NCBI GenBank assembly: GCA_937906945.1 | Contig: CALCUE010000057.1 | Location: 1 to 11,702 of the forward strand | DNA length: 11,702 nt | Direction of reading: 5' to 3' | Origin: an uncultured Clostridia bacterium | Lineage (GTDB): Bacteria; Bacillota; Clostridia; Oscillospirales; Ruminococcaceae | Part shown: positions 5,511 to 11,702 of the stretch, piece by piece | Numbering within the stretch: position 1 is the first letter of the stretch | Layout: the number at the start of each line of letters is the position of its first letter | Made by a program: the position numbers and the translations under genes | Notes under the pieces: generated by a model | Told to the model about the DNA's origin: nothing | Seen by the model: the letters and a program-made list of their open reading frames with translations, nothing else | The model's database searches: none

Positions 5511-6962
5511 TCAGTGTCTCGGCCGACCGACCAGCCAGCCTTTGCCGATGGCGTAAACATCGTCAATGACCATTTGGAAGTTGACCGCCCGTTTTTCGGC
5601 TCTGGCCCGTTCTTCCAGTTTTTCCCGGTGGAAATCCTTGAGGTCGTCGGTAAAGGGCAGGTTGCCGGTGTTGAGGATCCGGACAGCGCCGTTGTTGTCC
5701 CTTGCCGGAAGCATCAGTCCGGCGTTGGCGCGGCAGGGCGCGAAGGGTACGTCCAGAACGCCCGCTTCCACGCCGCGGCAGACGCCGACGGCGATATCGC
5801 CTTTGCCGAGCTCCAGGCATTTTTCAAGAATACAGACGGTCTCCGCCCGGATGATCTCTTTTTCGGCCTCGACCTCAGCGCCGGAAAATTCCTGATCCCG
5901 AAGCATATTGATGACCTGTTTCGTCGCCCGAAGTCCCTCGGCGTTGGCTTCCATCGTCGGAATGCCGACGGCCTCGTGGGGCGTTTTGACAATGACCTTG
6001 GTGGCTTTGGAAAGGGCGGCGATGGCGGAACCCATGGAAATGACGCCGAAGGCCTTGGCCTCGTCCGCCGGGAAACCGCCCATCCACTGATGGAGAACGG
6101 TGGTGACGGTAACGTCGTTATAGCCGAATTTATGGAGATATTCCTCGGTCAGTTCCTCCAGCGAGCGGATGGCGGCCACGTCCTGGACGATGTTTCCGCA
6201 CTGACCGTAGCCGACGGTGATATTCTTGACACCCTGTTCGGCGGCCAAAAGCGCCTCGGCGACGGCGACGGCGTGGCTGATGCAGGGCGGTACCAGCGTG
6301 CCGGTCAGAGGGCCGTAGGGTTCCCGGTTGATCGGAACGCCCATCTCCTCATAAAGACCGGTGAGCCGATCGACGTACTGCCAGTCAGCGATGGTGCGCT
6401 CGATGGGCACGTTTTTGCAATAGGGCAGGTTATAGCTGATGCCGCCGCCCTCATAGCTCGTAAAACCGCCGGCGTAGCAGATCTCGGTCAGAAGCCGGGC
6501 GTCCGGCGTTCCGTGACGGACCTGCACCGGCACGTCGATGGCCTCGATGATCTGCCGACAGCCCGAAACGCCGTGGTTGACGGCGGGAAAGCCGTTGAGC
6601 ATGGCGCGGTTGAGCCGCAGGGACTCGTTGACGCCGTTATCCGCTTCCTCATAGCGGTTCTGGCGGGTGTAGCTGTCGATGGTCGTGGGCAAAAGGTCGG
6701 CTTCGCCGTTATCCTGCAGATATTTTAAGAGTTTGATATGTTCGTCGATGACCGGAACGCCCGCTCTCGGCTGAATAAGGGTGCGGCCCTCGGCCTTGGC
6801 GGCGTTGAGTTTCACGGTGAAAATCTTGTTTTCGGGAAGAGCCTTATGATAGGCGACGGCTTCCTCTAAATCGACGTCACGGCCGGTGGGCCATTGGGTC
6901 AGCACTTCGGCCCGCTGCGCCATAAATTCCCCTTCGGGGATCTTTTTATTCTGCAATTCCAT
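5511..6962 (-). CDS. glmE: Glutamate mutase, catalytic subunit E
   Basis: The 483-residue protein is the large (epsilon) subunit of adenosylcobalamin-dependent glutamate mutase, a TIM barrel that isomerises L-glutamate to (2S,3S)-3-methylaspartate together with GlmS. The substrate-binding residues known from the Clostridium cochlearium enzyme occur here at identical numbers: R66, R100, R149, H150, E171, Y177, Y181, K326 and E330. The total length is the same, which also fixes the start at 6962. That ATG lies 17 bases inside the end of glmL, with AAGGAG and GGAG sites in the glmL coding sequence, so the two are translationally coupled. The gene is third in the operon. After its stop the operon is interrupted by 241 bases of repeats before the ammonia-lyase gene. 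Confidence 0.98.
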   Translation of the reverse strand: MELQNKKIPEGEFMAQRAEVLTQWPTGRDVDLEEAVAYHKALPENKIFTVKLNAAKAEGRTLIQPRAGVPVIDEHIKLLKYLQDNGEADLLPTTIDSYTRQNRYEEADNGVNESLRLNRAMLNGFPAVNHGVSGCRQIIEAIDVPVQVRHGTPDARLLTEICYAGGFTSYEGGGISYNLPYCKNVPIERTIADWQYVDRLTGLYEEMGVPINREPYGPLTGTLVPPCISHAVAVAEALLAAEQGVKNITVGYGQCGNIVQDVAAIRSLEELTEEYLHKFGYNDVTVTTVLHQWMGGFPADEAKAFGVISMGSAIAALSKATKVIVKTPHEAVGIPTMEANAEGLRATKQVINMLRDQEFSGAEVEAEKEIIRAETVCILEKCLELGKGDIAVGVCRGVEAGVLDVPFAPCRANAGLMLPARDNNGAVRILNTGNLPFTDDLKDFHREKLEERARAEKRAVNFQMVIDDVYAIGKGWLVGRPRH

Positions 6963-8334
6963 CGTTCTCCAGCTCCTTTTTCATGATGCGCAGGGCGATC
7001 TCCGGCTCACTCTCCGAAAGAAGGCCCATCGCCGAAAGAATATAGCTTCGGTCAACCAGAATTTCCGACCGTTTGGGTTTGAGGGACTGAGGCGCCGCCG
7101 GGTTATAAAGGCCGTGAGCGGCGATCTCTTTGGTGCGTTTCGTGTGGATCAGGCTTCCCCCGGTAACGACGATTTTGGAAACGCCGGTGAGGTCCTTGCC
7201 GCTTTGGACGTAGGTGAGACCCATCAGCGTATAGGCTTCCTCCATCGTGCCGGCGTGACGGGTCACCGCCGTTTCCACGGCGGAGGAAGCAAGCGCGAAA
7301 TCGAGCGCCTCCCAATCGCCGCCGTCGGGCACTTTTTCGGTGTTTTCCGCAAGGTGCGCCACCATCTCCTCACAGCGGCTTTCGGGAAGACCGGAACGGG
7401 CGGCGATGACGCCCATGCCGACGGCGTCAACAATGCCGCCGATGCTGTACCGCATCCCGATGTCGCCTTCGACGGTGCGCTTGGCGTAAGGTTCCGGAAG
7501 TCCCTTAAAGACGGTGTCCGAATGGGTCGGCATACCGGAGGCGATGGAATAGATATCCGTTGTCGCGCCGCCGACGTCCACGGCGATCAGTTCCCCGATG
7601 CCGTGCTCATTTTTTGTTCCGTCGGCCAGAAGGGTGATGGCTTTGAGCACGGCGGAGGGCGTCGGCATTAAAATGCCGTCCAGAAGGCCCTCGGCTTTGC
7701 TTAAGCCCTTGGCCTCCACGATCCGCCGCAAAAAGACCTCCCGGATCTTTTTCTGCGCCGGTTCTATGTTGAGCACGCCGAATTTCGGCATGACGTTTTC
7801 GCAAAGAAGGACTTCTTTTCCCTCCAAAAGCCGCTCGCATTCCCTCGCGGCGCTACGGTTTCCGGCTAAAATAATGGGAAAATCGCCGGAAACCTGGGAA
7901 AGCATTTCGGCGTTATGCAAAATGCAGGCTTTGTTGCCGCCGTCGGTGCCACCGCAGAGAAGGAAAATATCCGGCTTCAAAGCCTCAATTTCCGAAATAT
8001 CGTCCTCGGTCAGTTCATAGGAATAGACCTTGACGACTTTGGCGCCGGCGCCGAGGCTGGCCTGTCGGGCCGCTTCCGCGGTAAGCTCCGGAACAAGTCC
8101 CGCCGTCACCATCCGAAGACCGCCGGCGGCGGAGGAACAGGCCAGCCGCTTTTCATAGGAAAGCGGCCCGGTTTTTTCCTCCAACCGGGCAAGGGCAAGA
8201 TGCAGACCCTCGTTGATATCCGTCGCCACCGTCGTATAGGCGCTCGCCGTCCCGAGAATGGTCTCGGAATCGAGGTCCGCGGCGGTAACTTTCGTATAGG
8301 TGCTCCCAAAATCGATCAGCAGAACGGCTCTCAT
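6946..8334 (-). CDS. glmL: Glutamate mutase reactivating factor GlmL (MutL)
   Basis: The 462-residue protein belongs to the GlmL/MutL family of actin/Hsp70-fold ATPases, encoded between the two mutase subunits. The family is thought to reactivate mutase that carries a damaged cobalamin cofactor. Nucleotide-binding motifs are visible: phosphate-1 loop DFGSTYTKV at 8-16, CGGTDGGN at 127-134, phosphate-2 loop AVDVGGATTD at 251-260 and adenosine motif VVTGGSL at 389-395. Its ATG overlaps the glmS stop by four bases (ATGA) and its own end overlaps glmE by 17. The ribosome site is weak (GGAAAAAGC), so translation probably depends on coupling to glmS. It should not be confused with the DNA mismatch-repair MutL, to which it is unrelated. 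Confidence 0.95.
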   Translation of the reverse strand: MRAVLLIDFGSTYTKVTAADLDSETILGTASAYTTVATDINEGLHLALARLEEKTGPLSYEKRLACSSAAGGLRMVTAGLVPELTAEAARQASLGAGAKVVKVYSYELTEDDISEIEALKPDIFLLCGGTDGGNKACILHNAEMLSQVSGDFPIILAGNRSAARECERLLEGKEVLLCENVMPKFGVLNIEPAQKKIREVFLRRIVEAKGLSKAEGLLDGILMPTPSAVLKAITLLADGTKNEHGIGELIAVDVGGATTDIYSIASGMPTHSDTVFKGLPEPYAKRTVEGDIGMRYSIGGIVDAVGMGVIAARSGLPESRCEEMVAHLAENTEKVPDGGDWEALDFALASSAVETAVTRHAGTMEEAYTLMGLTYVQSGKDLTGVSKIVVTGGSLIHTKRTKEIAAHGLYNPAAPQSLKPKRSEILVDRSYILSAMGLLSESEPEIALRIMKKELENDGIAE

Positions 8335-8759
8335 GCTTTTTCCGCTTCTTTCCGGGCAAAAATTTCATTCAAAGCGGCGATGGTCGTCTCCGGCGGCGTG
8401 TTGGGCGGGAAGACGTAATCGAAGCCCATGGCCTTGAAGCGTTTTTCCACGTCCTCGAAGACCTGTTTCCCGATGACGACGTTGCCGCCGACCAGAAGCG
8501 GGATCCCCATAAGACCGGCTTCGTCGCATTTTTCCCGAAGACCCCGGCAGTCCAGCTCGCCCTGCCCATAGAGGGACGAAACGACGATGGCGTCGGCGTT
8601 GGTTTCAATGGCGGCGGCGATATATTCCTCCTGGCTCACCATGACGCCGAGGTTGACGACGTTGAAGCCCGCCTCGGTGAACACGAACTGTAAGATCCGG
8701 TTGCCGACGGCGTGAACGTCGGCGCCGATGACGCCGATGATAAGCGTTTTTTTCTCCAT
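8331..8759 (-). CDS. glmS: Glutamate mutase, B12-binding subunit S
   Basis: The 142-residue protein is the small (sigma) subunit of glutamate mutase, a Rossmann-like cobalamin-binding domain. The base-off/His-on signature DxHxxG is present as D14, H16 and G19, numbered as in Clostridium. It is followed by the SxL element (S61, L63) and the GG pair (G91, G92) that line the nucleotide tail of the cofactor. The family is about 137 residues long, so it is complete. The start has a strong AAGGAGG site eight to nine bases upstream. It is the first gene of the operon, driven by the promoter at 8830-8858. The symbol glmS here means the mutase subunit, not glucosamine-6-phosphate synthase. Confidence 0.97.
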   Translation of the reverse strand: MEKKTLIIGVIGADVHAVGNRILQFVFTEAGFNVVNLGVMVSQEEYIAAAIETNADAIVVSSLYGQGELDCRGLREKCDEAGLMGIPLLVGGNVVIGKQVFEDVEKRFKAMGFDYVFPPNTPPETTIAALNEIFARKEAEKA

Positions 8760-8778
8760 GGGTGGTTCCTCCTTTTCC

Positions 8779-8797
8779 TTTGCCGGAATCGGGCAAA
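8779..8797. promoter_or_regulatory. Small hairpin in the glmS leader
   Basis: TTTGCC (8779-8784) and GGCAAA (8792-8797) form a 6-bp stem with a 7-base loop, ending about six bases before the AGGAGG site of glmS. It might tune ribosome access. I see no cobalamin-riboswitch B12 box, and the leader (about 64 bases) is far too short for one. Confidence 0.35.
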
Positions 8798-8829
8798 ACG
8801 CAGCAAAAAGTTTATTGTTTTATATCTTT

Positions 8830-8858
8830 ATAATAGGTTGGCATAGAACAAAAGTCAA
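8830..8858 (-). promoter_or_regulatory. Sigma-A promoter of the glutamate mutase operon
   Basis: On the minus strand TTGACT (8853-8858), a 17-base spacer, then TATTAT (8830-8835): one mismatch in each box. Transcription would begin near 8823, with a leader of about 64 bases before glmS. The core is bracketed by GGTTG/CAACC arms (8836-8840 and 8856-8860) that could form a regulator half-site pair. There is no clear terminator between tgt and this promoter, so read-through from tgt is possible. Confidence 0.88.
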
Positions 8859-8881
8859 CCGCTTTCGAAAAATATTCTTTT

Positions 8882-10012
8882 TTAATTCTGTTCGTCCAGA
8901 ATCGTACGGTATTTTTCGTAAAATTCCATAAACGTCCCTTCGTCCAGCGCCTTCCGGATCCTTTCCATCAGTTCGTTATAGAACCAGAGGTTGTGGAGAA
9001 CGCAGAGCCGCATCCCGAGCCGTTCGTCCGCTTTAAGAAGGTGGCGGATATAGGCTTTGCTGTAACTGCGGCAGGCGGGGCAGGAGCAATGTTCGTCGAT
9101 GGGGCTGCCGTCGTATTTATATTTTTCCCGCAAAAGCCGGACTTTTCCGTACCAGGTAAAGACGTTGCCGTGCTGGGCGTTCCGCAAAGGAAGCACGCAG
9201 TCGAAAAAATCGACGCCCCGATAGACGCCCTCCAAAATATTGAGGGGCGTTCCGACGCCCATGAGGTACCGGGGTTTGTCGGCGGGCATAAAAGGCTCCA
9301 CCGCCTCGATGATCCGGTACATCTCTTCGGCGCTTTCCCCGACGGAAAGACCGCCGATGGCGTAGCCGTCCAGATCCAACGCGGCGATCTCCTTCATGTG
9401 GGCAACGCGGATATCGTCATAGGTGCCGCCCTGGTTGATGCCGAAAAGAAGCTGACCGGGGTTGACCGTCTCCGGAAGAGCGCAAAGCCGCTCGTGCTCG
9501 GCTTTGCACCGAAGGAGCCACCGGGTCGTTCTCGCCGCTGATTTTTCGACGTAATCCCTCGGCGCCGGGTTTTCGATACATTCGTCAAAAGCCATGGCGA
9601 TATCGGAACCGAGGGCCACCTGAATTTGCATGGATTCCTCCGGCCCCATAAAAATTTTCCGTCCGTCAAGGTAGGAGGTGAAGGTCGCCCCCTCCTCTTT
9701 AAGGCGGCGGATCTTCTGGAGCGAAAAGACCTGAAAGCCGCCGCTGTCGGTCAGAATGGGCAAATCCCAGTTCATAAATTTATGCAGACCGCCGAGTTTT
9801 TCGATGACCTCCTCGCCGGGCTGTAAATGGAGATGATAGGTGTTGGAAAGCTCCACCGGCGTTTTGATTTCGCGCAAGTCGTCGGTGGAAGCGCCGCCGC
9901 GGATGGCTCCGGTGGTGCCGACGCTCATAAAGACCGGCGTCTCAATTTCGCCGTGGGGCGTTTCCAAAACGCCCCGACGGGCTTTTCCCTCGGTTTTCCG
10001 TAAGGTAAACAT
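8882..10012 (-). CDS. tgt: tRNA-guanine transglycosylase (queuosine pathway)
   Basis: The 376-residue enzyme exchanges the guanine at position 34 of GUN-anticodon tRNAs for a queuosine precursor (preQ1 in most bacteria). The catalytic aspartates are D89 in LTDSGGFQVFSL and D271 in FFDCVLP. The zinc site is C309, C311, C314 and H340. The base-recognition elements GINQGG (191-196) and GGLSVG (220-225) are present. Divergent points are LRNAQHG after CVLP where many family members have TRNARNG, and a WYGKVRLL stretch after it, so the substrate form is not certain. The start at 10012 has AAGGAG upstream and gives the normal length; the extension to 10072 covers the likely promoter. It lies upstream of the glm operon and divergent from the DUF4317 gene. 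Confidence 0.96.
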   Translation of the reverse strand: MFTLRKTEGKARRGVLETPHGEIETPVFMSVGTTGAIRGGASTDDLREIKTPVELSNTYHLHLQPGEEVIEKLGGLHKFMNWDLPILTDSGGFQVFSLQKIRRLKEEGATFTSYLDGRKIFMGPEESMQIQVALGSDIAMAFDECIENPAPRDYVEKSAARTTRWLLRCKAEHERLCALPETVNPGQLLFGINQGGTYDDIRVAHMKEIAALDLDGYAIGGLSVGESAEEMYRIIEAVEPFMPADKPRYLMGVGTPLNILEGVYRGVDFFDCVLPLRNAQHGNVFTWYGKVRLLREKYKYDGSPIDEHCSCPACRSYSKAYIRHLLKADERLGMRLCVLHNLWFYNELMERIRKALDEGTFMEFYEKYRTILDEQN

Positions 10013-10042
10013 GGTGTTCTCCTTTTTCTGTTTTCTGTGTTT

Positions 10043-10071
10043 ATCATACACGGTTTCGGCGGAAAAATCCA
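10043..10071 (-). promoter_or_regulatory. Weak candidate promoter of tgt
   Basis: On the minus strand TATGAT (10043-10048) is a good -10 box, but the hexamer 17 bases upstream, TGGATT (10066-10071), matches the -35 consensus at only three positions. Position and spacing fit tgt, giving a leader of about 24 bases. The assignment rests mainly on the -10 box. Confidence 0.4.
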
Positions 10072-10092
10072 TAGCTTTTTAGAAACCCCGCC

Positions 10093-10121
10093 TTGAAAAT
10101 CCATCAGAAACCCGCTATAAT
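10093..10121 (+). promoter_or_regulatory. Sigma-A promoter of the DUF4317 gene
   Basis: TTGAAA (10093-10098), a 17-base spacer, then a perfect TATAAT (10116-10121). Transcription would start near 10128, leaving a leader of about 78 bases filled by two hairpins. It faces away from the tgt candidate promoter, so the 193-bp gap is a divergent control region. Confidence 0.88.
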
Positions 10122-10134
10122 AACAACCGTCACC

Positions 10135-10191
10135 GCCTTTTCGGGACCGCCGGTCCCCAAAGGCCAACGAAAATTTCCCGGTTTCCGGGAA
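10135..10191 (+). promoter_or_regulatory. Structured leader of the DUF4317 mRNA (two hairpins)
   Basis: Hairpin 1: GCCTTT (10135-10140) pairs with AAAGGC (10159-10164), and inside it GGGACC (10143-10148) pairs with GGTCCC (10152-10157) over a GCC loop. This gives 12 pairs with a small internal loop. Hairpin 2: TTCCCGG (10175-10181) pairs with CCGGGAA (10185-10191) over a TTT loop. The 3' arm of hairpin 2 shares its last two A bases with an AAGGAG ribosome site (10190-10195). A second GGAGG site at 10197-10201 stays free, so the fold may only partly control initiation. It matches no riboswitch class I recognise. Confidence 0.6.
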
Positions 10192-10205
10192 GGAGCGGAG
10201 GAACC

Positions 10206-11342
10206 ATGAACGCGAAAGAAATCGGCGAGCTTCGCCGCCGCATGGCGACGGACAAAAACCGGATCACCAAAATTTACGGCTGTTTTGTCAACCAGAAAAA
10301 GGAGATCATCTCGACGGTGGAACAATCCGTCGCGCTGATGCCCCAATCCGAGGCGGAACGCTATTTTGCCCTCCTCAAAAAATGCCTCTCCGGCACGGTG
10401 GACAAAAATCTGATCTCCCTCGAATTTTCCACCCAACAGGTGGTGGACAGTCCCGAACACCGGCTTTTGATGGAGCTTCGGGACGGCGCCCTTGCCGACG
10501 AGGAAAAGCGGACGGCGCTCTATCAAAAGATCATCGAGGCGGAACCCGTCACCGAAACGCCCTACCTCATTCTTCTCGCCTACGACGCCTATGACGTGCC
10601 CTATAAAGGCACCGACGAGATCGTGCAGGAGGATTCCTCCGAGACCGTTTTTCGCTATTTCCTCTGCGGGATCTGCCCGGTGAAGGAGAGCAAAACGGAG
10701 CTTGGCTACGTCGTTGACGAAAAGTCCTTCCACAACTGCACCTTCCCCCAAACCGTCGCCGCGCCGGAATACGGTTTTCTGTTCCCGTGCTTCGACGACC
10801 GGGCCACCAACATCTATAACGTGCTTCTTTATTCCCGTTCCACCGAAACGTCGCCCCAGAAGCTCATCGACTCCCTGTTCCAGACGGAAATTCCTCTTTC
10901 CCCCGTCGAGCAGAAAGAGACGTTCCAAAGCGTTCTGGCCGATTCCCTTCAGGAGGACTGCCAGTTCGACGTTCTTCAGACCGTCCACGAACAGATCCGC
11001 GAAGCCATTGAACAGCACAAGGAAAGCCGCGACCCGGAGCCTTTGGATTTCGGCGTCTCCGACGTCACCCGGATCTTAGAGGATTCCGGCGTACCGGAGG
11101 AAAAAGTGGAACAGTTCCGAAAATCCTGTGACCGGGAGTTCGGCGACAACGCCGCTTTGAAACCGGGGAACCTCATCGACGTAAAAAAATTCCGGCTCGA
11201 GACGCCGGAGGTCAAAATCACCGTCTCGCCGGATTACAGCGCCACCATCGAGACCCGGATCATCGACGGAAAAAAATACATCCTCATCCCGGCAAACGAA
11301 GGTGTCGTCATCAACGGGATCAACGTCACCATCAAGGAATAA
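10206..11342 (+). CDS. DUF4317 family protein of unknown function
   Basis: The 378-residue protein matches my memory of the DUF4317 family, common in Clostridia and without a known function. Recognisable family blocks are an N-terminal basic start with RRRMATDKNRITKIYGCFVN (10-29), LSGTVDKNLISLEFSTQQVVDS (61-82), ILLAYDAYDVPYK (122-134), the CGICPVK segment (154-160), AAPEYGFLFPCFDDRATNIYN (185-205) and EQKETFQSVLADSLQEDC (235-252). It is charged and soluble, with no signal peptide or membrane segment. The C-terminal third (about 317-378) looks like a separate beta-rich domain. The start has GGAGG four bases and AAGGAG ten bases upstream. It is a single-gene unit with its own promoter, structured leader and terminator. 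The genome context does not suggest a role. Confidence 0.88.
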   Translation: MNAKEIGELRRRMATDKNRITKIYGCFVNQKKEIISTVEQSVALMPQSEAERYFALLKKCLSGTVDKNLISLEFSTQQVVDSPEHRLLMELRDGALADEEKRTALYQKIIEAEPVTETPYLILLAYDAYDVPYKGTDEIVQEDSSETVFRYFLCGICPVKESKTELGYVVDEKSFHNCTFPQTVAAPEYGFLFPCFDDRATNIYNVLLYSRSTETSPQKLIDSLFQTEIPLSPVEQKETFQSVLADSLQEDCQFDVLQTVHEQIREAIEQHKESRDPEPLDFGVSDVTRILEDSGVPEEKVEQFRKSCDREFGDNAALKPGNLIDVKKFRLETPEVKITVSPDYSATIETRIIDGKKYILIPANEGVVINGINVTIKE

Positions 11343-11361
11343 AAGAAAAGGCCGCTGCGCC

Positions 11362-11390
11362 AAAAAAGCCCCGTTTTTTCGGGGCTTTCA
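11362..11390 (+). terminator. Terminator of the DUF4317 gene
   Basis: AAAGCCCCG (11365-11373) and CGGGGCTTT (11380-11388) form a 9-bp stem with a T6 loop, about 20 bases after the stop codon. The T-run on the plus strand is short (TTT then CA), while A residues on the left would support termination on the minus strand too. The preceding 13 bases, CCGCTGCGCCAAA at 11352-11364, recur inside repeat copy B at 11497-11509. Confidence 0.8.
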
Positions 11391-11441
11391 TTCTGATTGG
11401 GGTAAAAAGTGGGGTACAGAACCCTTAAAAAGCAAGATCCC

Positions 11442-11553
11442 CTCTTGCGGTGCCCAAAAAAGCCGTCGGGCTTACGCTATTCCTCGGCTTTTTTGACCGC
11501 TGCGCCAAACCCTGCTCGCTGAATCCGCCACCGGCGGCGCTCGCAGGCTTTGC
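11442..11553 (-). repeat. 112-bp dispersed repeat, copy B (inverted)
   Basis: This is the reverse complement of copy A at 5320-5431, same length, with about 14 substitutions and no gaps. Its main stem on the plus strand is CAAAAAAGCC (11455-11464) with GGCTTTTTTG (11486-11495), extended inward by one G-C pair, with a 21-base arm separation as in copy A. A-run and T-run on the two sides make it terminator-like on both strands. The CCGCC/GGCGG hairpin is also kept, with a changed loop. Confidence 0.92.
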
Positions 11554-11647
11554 CCGCGTCGCTCCGCTCCGCTCGGGTTCGTCTTTTTAGCCAAAAAAAC
11601 AGCACCCCGTCGGGTATCTCCTCTCGTCTCTCTTTTTTACCGGCAAA

Positions 11648-11702
11648 ATCCCCTCTTGCGGTGCCCAAAAAAGCCGTCGGGCTTACGCTATTCCTCGGCT
11701 TT
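11648..11702 (-). repeat. 112-bp dispersed repeat, copy C (partial)
   Basis: This copy is identical to the first 55 bases (in plus-strand order) of the unit beginning at 11437, same orientation as copy B. It is truncated by the window edge within the second arm of the main stem. Confidence 0.93.

Larger units (their letters stand above)
11391..11702. other. Noncoding right edge filled by repeat units
   Basis: No credible gene lies in the last 312 bases. The content is repeat copy B (11442-11553), a linker with T-rich and C/T-rich tracts (11554-11647), and the beginning of copy C (11648-11702). The short open frames here are translated repeat sequence. Confidence 0.7.
11437..11702. repeat. 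Tandem repeat, 211-bp period, cut by the window end
   Basis: The 55 bases at 11437-11491 are identical to 11648-11702, an offset of 211 bases, and the match runs to the last base of the window. One full period thus comprises the 112-bp repeat plus about 100 bases of linker. At least two units are present and the array continues to the right. Confidence 0.95.

Noticed and set aside
5514..6728. 404-codon plus-strand open frame over glmE
   Set aside because: Antisense shadow of glmE, whose active-site residues are all in place on the minus strand.
8760..8823. Cobalamin riboswitch upstream of the B12-dependent mutase operon
   Set aside because: The leader is only about 64 bases and lacks a recognisable B12 box; only a 6-bp hairpin is visible.
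10104..11018. 304-codon minus-strand open frame over the DUF4317 gene
   Set aside because: The plus-strand gene has a promoter, ribosome site and family resemblance; the minus frame has none.
11437..11702. CRISPR-like array
   Set aside because: The repeat is long (at least 55 identical bases, 211-bp period), with no short regular repeats, spacers or cas genes.

Overview
The window looks like a chromosomal segment of an anaerobic Gram-positive bacterium of the class Clostridia. The evidence is strong AGGAGG-type ribosome binding sites, near-consensus sigma-A promoters, a DUF4317 gene (a family I know mainly from gut Clostridia), the clostridial methylaspartate route of glutamate fermentation, and moderately GC-rich coding sequence. 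The exact genus cannot be read from the sequence; the GC content and repeat style suggest an Oscillospiraceae-like lineage (inference).

Layout, left to right. Positions 1-334 carry no credible gene, only hairpins and two tandem terminators. The rplM-rpsI operon (L13, S9; minus strand) follows, driven by a perfect consensus promoter at 1249-1277. A divergent EamA/DMT-family transporter gene (1485-2372, plus) converges on mgtE (2445-3839, minus), a magnesium channel, at a shared bidirectional terminator. Next, on the minus strand and reading right to left, is a glutamate-fermentation operon: glmS (8759-8331), glmL (8334-6946), glmE (6962-5511) and methylaspartate ammonia-lyase (5269-4013). It is preceded by a good promoter at 8830-8858 and closed by a terminator at 3970-3999. 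Upstream on the same strand is tgt (10012-8882). Divergent from tgt is a 378-residue DUF4317 protein (10206-11342) with its own promoter and a strongly structured leader. The last 350 bases are noncoding repeats.

How the genes work together: GlmS and GlmE form the coenzyme-B12-dependent glutamate mutase (L-glutamate to 3-methylaspartate). GlmL is its reactivating chaperone, and the ammonia-lyase converts methylaspartate to mesaconate and ammonia. The residues known for cofactor and substrate binding fall at the same numbers as in the Clostridium GlmS and GlmE. Mesaconase and citramalate lyase, needed to reach acetate and pyruvate, are not in the window.

The least ordinary signal is a dispersed 112-bp repeat. 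One copy lies between glmE and the ammonia-lyase gene (5320-5431). A second lies inverted at 11442-11553, and a third, cut by the window edge, repeats the second with a 211-bp period. Copies one and two differ at about 14 of 112 ungapped positions. Six of those differences form three compensatory base-pair changes in one 10-bp stem, so the folded structure appears to be under selection. The copy in the operon seems to sit inside a second repeat element.
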